Source of the DNA: Phycisphaeraceae bacterium
GTDB lineage: Bacteria; Planctomycetota; Phycisphaerae; Phycisphaerales; UBA1924
Direction of reading: 5' to 3'
Length of the DNA: 64,000 nt
Assembly: GCA_020639195.1 (NCBI GenBank)
Contig: JACKHB010000003.1
Span: forward strand, 558,001-622,000
Numbering within the stretch: position 1 is the first letter of the stretch; each line of letters starts with the position of its first letter. The notes below the pieces were generated by a model. That model worked only from the letters and a program-made list of their open reading frames with translations. It made no database searches and was not told the origin of the DNA. The position numbers and the translations under genes are program-made. Shown here piece by piece: positions 60,887 to 64,000 of the stretch.

Positions 60887-61803
60887 CCGGTCCGCTCCAG
60901 GGCGGTTCCCTCCCGCGCCCGAACGTGGATCTCGGGGGTCGGCTGATCGGTCGAGCCCGCGTCTTGAGGAGGGCGATCGAGCGCGCTGAGCAGGTCGGCG
61001 GCCAGGTCGCGGTAGTCCTTGGCGCCCGCGGCCCAGGGCGAGTACTCGAAAATGGTCTTTCCGAAACTCGGACACTCGGCAACCTTGATGTTTCGCCGAA
61101 CCGGAGGCTGGAACACTCGCGCGCGGCTCCATGGCGTGTCCAACTCTCGCTGGCTCTCGAAGAACCCATCAAGATCGGCGACGACCTCTTGCGCGTGAGT
61201 CGTCTGGGAATCGAACATGCACAGAGTCACGCCGAGCACGCGCAGCCGTGGATTCAGGTCCGCGCGAATGAGCGAGACTGTCTCGAGCAGCTTGCTGACA
61301 CCCTGGAGCGCCAGAAACTGGGCCTGCATCGGGATGAGCACGTCGGTGGCTGCGACCAACGCGTTGATGGTCAGCACACCCAGTGAGGGTGGACAGTCGA
61401 TCAGAACAATGTCATAGTCCGACGAGAGCGCGCTGAGGGCAGTCCGCAGGCGCGCGTGCCGATCGTGCGCCTGGCTCAGTTCGGTCTCCGCTCCCGCAAG
61501 GTCAGTCTCGCTCGGAACCAGCGCGAGGCCCGAACTCAGGTCTCGGACGGCCGTTCGAGGATCGCTCCGCGGGTCGATGAGCAGGTCGTAAACGCTGGAC
61601 TGGACCGACGCTGGATCCACCCCCAGATGAAGGCTGGCGTGGGCCTGCGGATCGAGGTCGATGACGAGAGTTCGACGCCTCTGGTCGGCAAAGGCCGCGG
61701 CGAGGTTCACGGTGGTCGTCGTCTTTCCGACGCCGCCCTTCTGGTTCATGAGGGCGATGATGCGGGCCGGCCCGCCCGATGACTGAGCATCCGTGCCGTT
61801 CAT
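60883..61803 (-). CDS. ParA/Soj-family ATPase
   Basis: 306 residues from ATG 61803. A deviant Walker A KGGVGKTT at 22-29, DLDPQAHAS, and VLIDCPPSLGVLTINAL are typical of ParA/Soj rather than MinD. ParA normally works with a DNA-bound ParB; no parB is adjacent, so this may be an orphan ParA or its partner may be elsewhere. There is no Shine-Dalgarno before the ATG. Instead TATACT lies 6 bases upstream, so a leaderless transcript is possible. Downstream it overlaps the VanZ-like gene. Confidence 0.88.
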   Translation of the reverse strand: MNGTDAQSSGGPARIIALMNQKGGVGKTTTTVNLAAAFADQRRRTLVIDLDPQAHASLHLGVDPASVQSSVYDLLIDPRSDPRTAVRDLSSGLALVPSETDLAGAETELSQAHDRHARLRTALSALSSDYDIVLIDCPPSLGVLTINALVAATDVLIPMQAQFLALQGVSKLLETVSLIRADLNPRLRVLGVTLCMFDSQTTHAQEVVADLDGFFESQRELDTPWSRARVFQPPVRRNIKVAECPSFGKTIFEYSPWAAGAKDYRDLAADLLSALDRPPQDAGSTDQPTPEIHVRAREGTALERTG

Positions 61804-61858
61804 CGCGCCAGTATAGAGCCGTCGGCCTCGGGCCGCGCTCGATGTCACAAGCGAGAGG

Positions 61859-63337
61859 TCAGCGTGTGGGCGGATCGTCGGTGCCGGTCGCGGGGACGTC
61901 CGTCGGCGTCGGGGCGCGCCCGGTCGTCGGAGCCCGAGCGGGGGACGATCCCGCATCGAATCGGCGAATCGCGAGGGTGGGGGCACGCGCGGCCTGCGCG
62001 TCGATCTGCTGACGGCGGGCGATCTTGATCGCGAGCACGGCGATATAGGAAGCGAAGATCAGGGCGAGCGCGTAGACCACCCGGGCTCTCCAGAGGCTCA
62101 TGAGCACGCCCAGGGCGGCGAACGCCGCGCCGATTCCATAAAGCGTGAACACCGCGCCCTTGACCCCGAGGGCGCGCTTGAGCATGTGGTGCAGATGTTG
62201 ATCGTCGGCCGCGGAAATGCTCGTGCCGGCCAGCTTGCGGCGCACGATGGCGAGCACGGTGTCGATGATTGGGATCGCGTAGATGACCAGTCCCGACACC
62301 ACGAGCCACGTCTGGCCTCGATCTCCGAGGGTCAGCACGATCACGATCGTGGTGAACCCGAGCAGGAGTGACCCCGCGTCTCCCAGGAAGATGGTTGCGG
62401 GATTGAAATTGTGAGGCAGGAACCCCAGGCACGCTCCGAGCAGCGCCATGCACAAGACCAGCCGCTGGCCGTCTCGCGGCCCGGCGTCCTCCATCGCCAG
62501 AGTGAGCGCGACGATGAGCAGACCTATCGCCGCGATGGCGGTGACTCCGCTCAGAAGACCGTCCAGCCCGTCGACGAGATTGGCCGCGTTGCACGCGCCC
62601 AGCACAAACAGCGCGATGATCGCCGTTCCGGTCCAGTAGATCAGATCGAACTGGACCTGCACGTCCGCAGGGGCGAACGGTACGTGGAACGCCCAGACCA
62701 GCGCCTCGTTGCTCAGCAGGCGGCCGAGCGTTGGCGAGAGCACTCCCGCGGCGACCTTGACCCCGACGTCCTCGTACGCCAGTGCCGCGGCGGCGATGCA
62801 CATGCCGGCGATCTTCAGGCGCGGAATCGTGCCGACGACGTCGTCGGTCAGACCCAGCAGCATGATGATCGTCATCCCCGCGACGATCGACATTGGCACC
62901 GGCTCGGGGATCGTGCCGCCGCGCACCGCGAATCGGGTGGTGTGGAACCCAAGCAGTTCATCGAACGGCTCGCCCAGCGCGGGGGCGATGTAGCTGAAAA
63001 AGATGCCGGCCATCAGGCCGAGGAACACCGCCACGCCGCCCAGATAGGCGACGGGTCTCCGGTGCATCTTCCGAGGGTCGCTGGGTCGGTCCAGGATGCC
63101 GTTCTTGACCGCCAGCCAGCGCATGACTGGGGTCATGCACAGCGCCACGAGGAACGACACGATGAACACCCCGATATAGCCGTGGAACACGTCGAGGCGC
63201 GACAGGGACTCGATCGCGTCAGAGGCGGCTCCTGGATCCGTCGAGCCGCCCAGGTCCGTGAGGGGCGATTCGCCCGTCCCGAGGGGTGGCGAGAGATCCG
63301 GCACCGTCGGCAGAGGTTGGATCAGCACGATGGCCAC
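61859..63337 (-). CDS. WecA/TagO-like undecaprenyl-phosphate sugar-1-phosphate transferase
   Basis: 492 residues from GTG 63337, supported by GGAGGAG 5 bases upstream. About 11 TM segments. Motifs: KMHRRPVAYLGG, LGLTDDVVG, ACNAANLVDGLDGL, FLGDAGSLLLGF and DDQHLHHML, the last being the WecA/TagO type rather than MraY. It would transfer a sugar phosphate from UDP-sugar to undecaprenyl phosphate to start a surface polysaccharide. An N-terminal extension of about 60 residues and a Pro/Thr-rich tail of about 60 are unusual. The start overlaps the end of the epimerase gene. Confidence 0.88.
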   Translation of the reverse strand: MAIVLIQPLPTVPDLSPPLGTGESPLTDLGGSTDPGAASDAIESLSRLDVFHGYIGVFIVSFLVALCMTPVMRWLAVKNGILDRPSDPRKMHRRPVAYLGGVAVFLGLMAGIFFSYIAPALGEPFDELLGFHTTRFAVRGGTIPEPVPMSIVAGMTIIMLLGLTDDVVGTIPRLKIAGMCIAAAALAYEDVGVKVAAGVLSPTLGRLLSNEALVWAFHVPFAPADVQVQFDLIYWTGTAIIALFVLGACNAANLVDGLDGLLSGVTAIAAIGLLIVALTLAMEDAGPRDGQRLVLCMALLGACLGFLPHNFNPATIFLGDAGSLLLGFTTIVIVLTLGDRGQTWLVVSGLVIYAIPIIDTVLAIVRRKLAGTSISAADDQHLHHMLKRALGVKGAVFTLYGIGAAFAALGVLMSLWRARVVYALALIFASYIAVLAIKIARRQQIDAQAARAPTLAIRRFDAGSSPARAPTTGRAPTPTDVPATGTDDPPTR

Positions 63338-64000
63338 GCCCGCTCCTCCGACCGCATCCAAGAGGCGATGTCCCGGATCGACTCTTCCAGCGTGAGAATC
63401 GGTCGGTACCCGACGGCCTCGCGAATCCGCGTGAGATCGGGTCGCCGCTGACGCAGGTCTTCGAACCCGACGCTGTACGCCTGATCGTATGGCACGAGCC
63501 GGATCTCCGATTCCGATCCCACGACGGCTCGTACCCGAAGGGCAAGATCGCCGATCGAGATCGGATCGTCGGCACCCACGTTGAACACTCGACCGAGGCA
63601 CGGGCCGGATCGCAAAAGCCGCGGCAGGATGGTGCTGACGTCGCGGACATCGGCGAAGCAACGGGACTGGGTCCCGTCTCCGTGGACCTCGATCGGACCG
63701 CCTGCCAGGGCCGCGCCGACGAACCGCGGCACGACCATGCCATAGTCGCCGACCTGGCGGGGACCAATCGTATTGAAAAAACGCGCGATGACGCACGGCG
63801 TGCGCCCCGCGGCGTGGTACGCCAGCGCCAAGTACTCATCGATCGCCTTGCTGCACGCGTACGACCATCGACTGACCGTCGTCGGGCCGTACACCACATC
63901 GTCCTCTTCATGGAAGGGGGTCTTTGATCCCTTCCCATAGACCTCACTGCTGCTGGCGATGAGAGTGGGGCACCCATTCTCGTTCCGCCCGTGGTCGGCC
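63322..64000 (-). CDS. NAD-dependent sugar epimerase/dehydratase (C-terminal part, cut by window edge)
   Basis: The frame is open to the window edge and at least 225 residues are visible. SSSEVYGK is followed by WSYACSK, giving the Tyr-x-x-x-Lys catalytic pair, then the substrate-binding FFNTIGPRQ and later FNVGADDPISIGDLA. This is the extended-SDR family of UDP-sugar and GDP-sugar epimerases/dehydratases. The NAD-binding N-terminus lies outside the window, so substrate cannot be told. It overlaps the start of the WecA-like gene, which suggests one polysaccharide operon. Confidence 0.9.
   Translation of the reverse strand, partial: ADHGRNENGCPTLIASSSEVYGKGSKTPFHEEDDVVYGPTTVSRWSYACSKAIDEYLALAYHAAGRTPCVIARFFNTIGPRQVGDYGMVVPRFVGAALAGGPIEVHGDGTQSRCFADVRDVSTILPRLLRSGPCLGRVFNVGADDPISIGDLALRVRAVVGSESEIRLVPYDQAYSVGFEDLRQRRPDLTRIREAVGYRPILTLEESIRDIASWMRSEERAWPSC

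Noticed and set aside
63338..63796. Extension of the WecA/TagO-like protein upstream of 63337
   Set aside because: The region codes in another frame for the epimerase, with catalytic motifs. The GTG at 63337 has a strong ribosome-binding site.

Overview
This is a high-GC bacterial window that reads as planctomycete, most likely of a Phycisphaerae type. The clues are two prepilin-like proteins with an H-X9-DG motif, the very large multidomain proteins and the codon usage. The lineage is an inference, because no rRNA or other taxonomic marker is present. No tRNA, rRNA, CRISPR array, transposase or phage gene was seen.

Positions 47-53129 are dominated by what looks like a complete type VI secretion system (T6SS), all on the + strand except one small lipoprotein gene. 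In order: a TssJ-like lipoprotein; a giant degenerate-kinase/FGE-fold fusion; an unknown protein; TssK, TssL and TssM (baseplate and membrane complex); a giant TagF/FGE-fold fusion; TssA; TssB and TssC (sheath); Hcp (tube); TagJ; TssE, TssF and TssG (baseplate); ClpV; an unknown protein; VgrG. A VgrG-linked cargo island follows and ends in a PAAR tip gene. The kinase-like and TagF proteins look like opposing post-translational regulators. They share one unusual layout: regulatory head, transmembrane segment, long coiled-coil stalk, and a C-terminal formylglycine-generating-enzyme (FGE) fold without the expected cysteines. No PppA phosphatase or Fha partner is in the window.

The T6SS run is split by a two-partner secretion pair at 17589-31202: a TpsB/ShlB-type outer-membrane transporter and a 3834-residue filamentous-haemagglutinin-like exoprotein. 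The exoprotein has a two-tier internal repeat. A candidate promoter and hairpins mark the borders of this insertion, so it may be expressed separately.

The cargo island (45477-53129) holds two related cassettes. Each has a small protein with a conserved N-terminus, then a LysM/peptidoglycan-binding protein, then a metallopeptidase: an M23 endopeptidase in cassette 1 and a metzincin-like protease in cassette 2. A HEAT-like lipoprotein follows as a possible immunity protein, then PAAR.

From 53136 to the end are mostly housekeeping and envelope genes, chiefly on the - strand: two prepilin-like proteins, a small lipoprotein, IspF (+ strand), an SDR oxidoreductase, an entericidin-like lipoprotein, MurJ, an NhaD-like antiporter, a VanZ-like protein, ParA, a WecA/TagO-like sugar-phosphate transferase, and an NAD-dependent sugar epimerase cut by the window edge. 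A parS-like palindrome lies just upstream of clpV. The longest stretch without a gene is about 250 bp (5182-5433).
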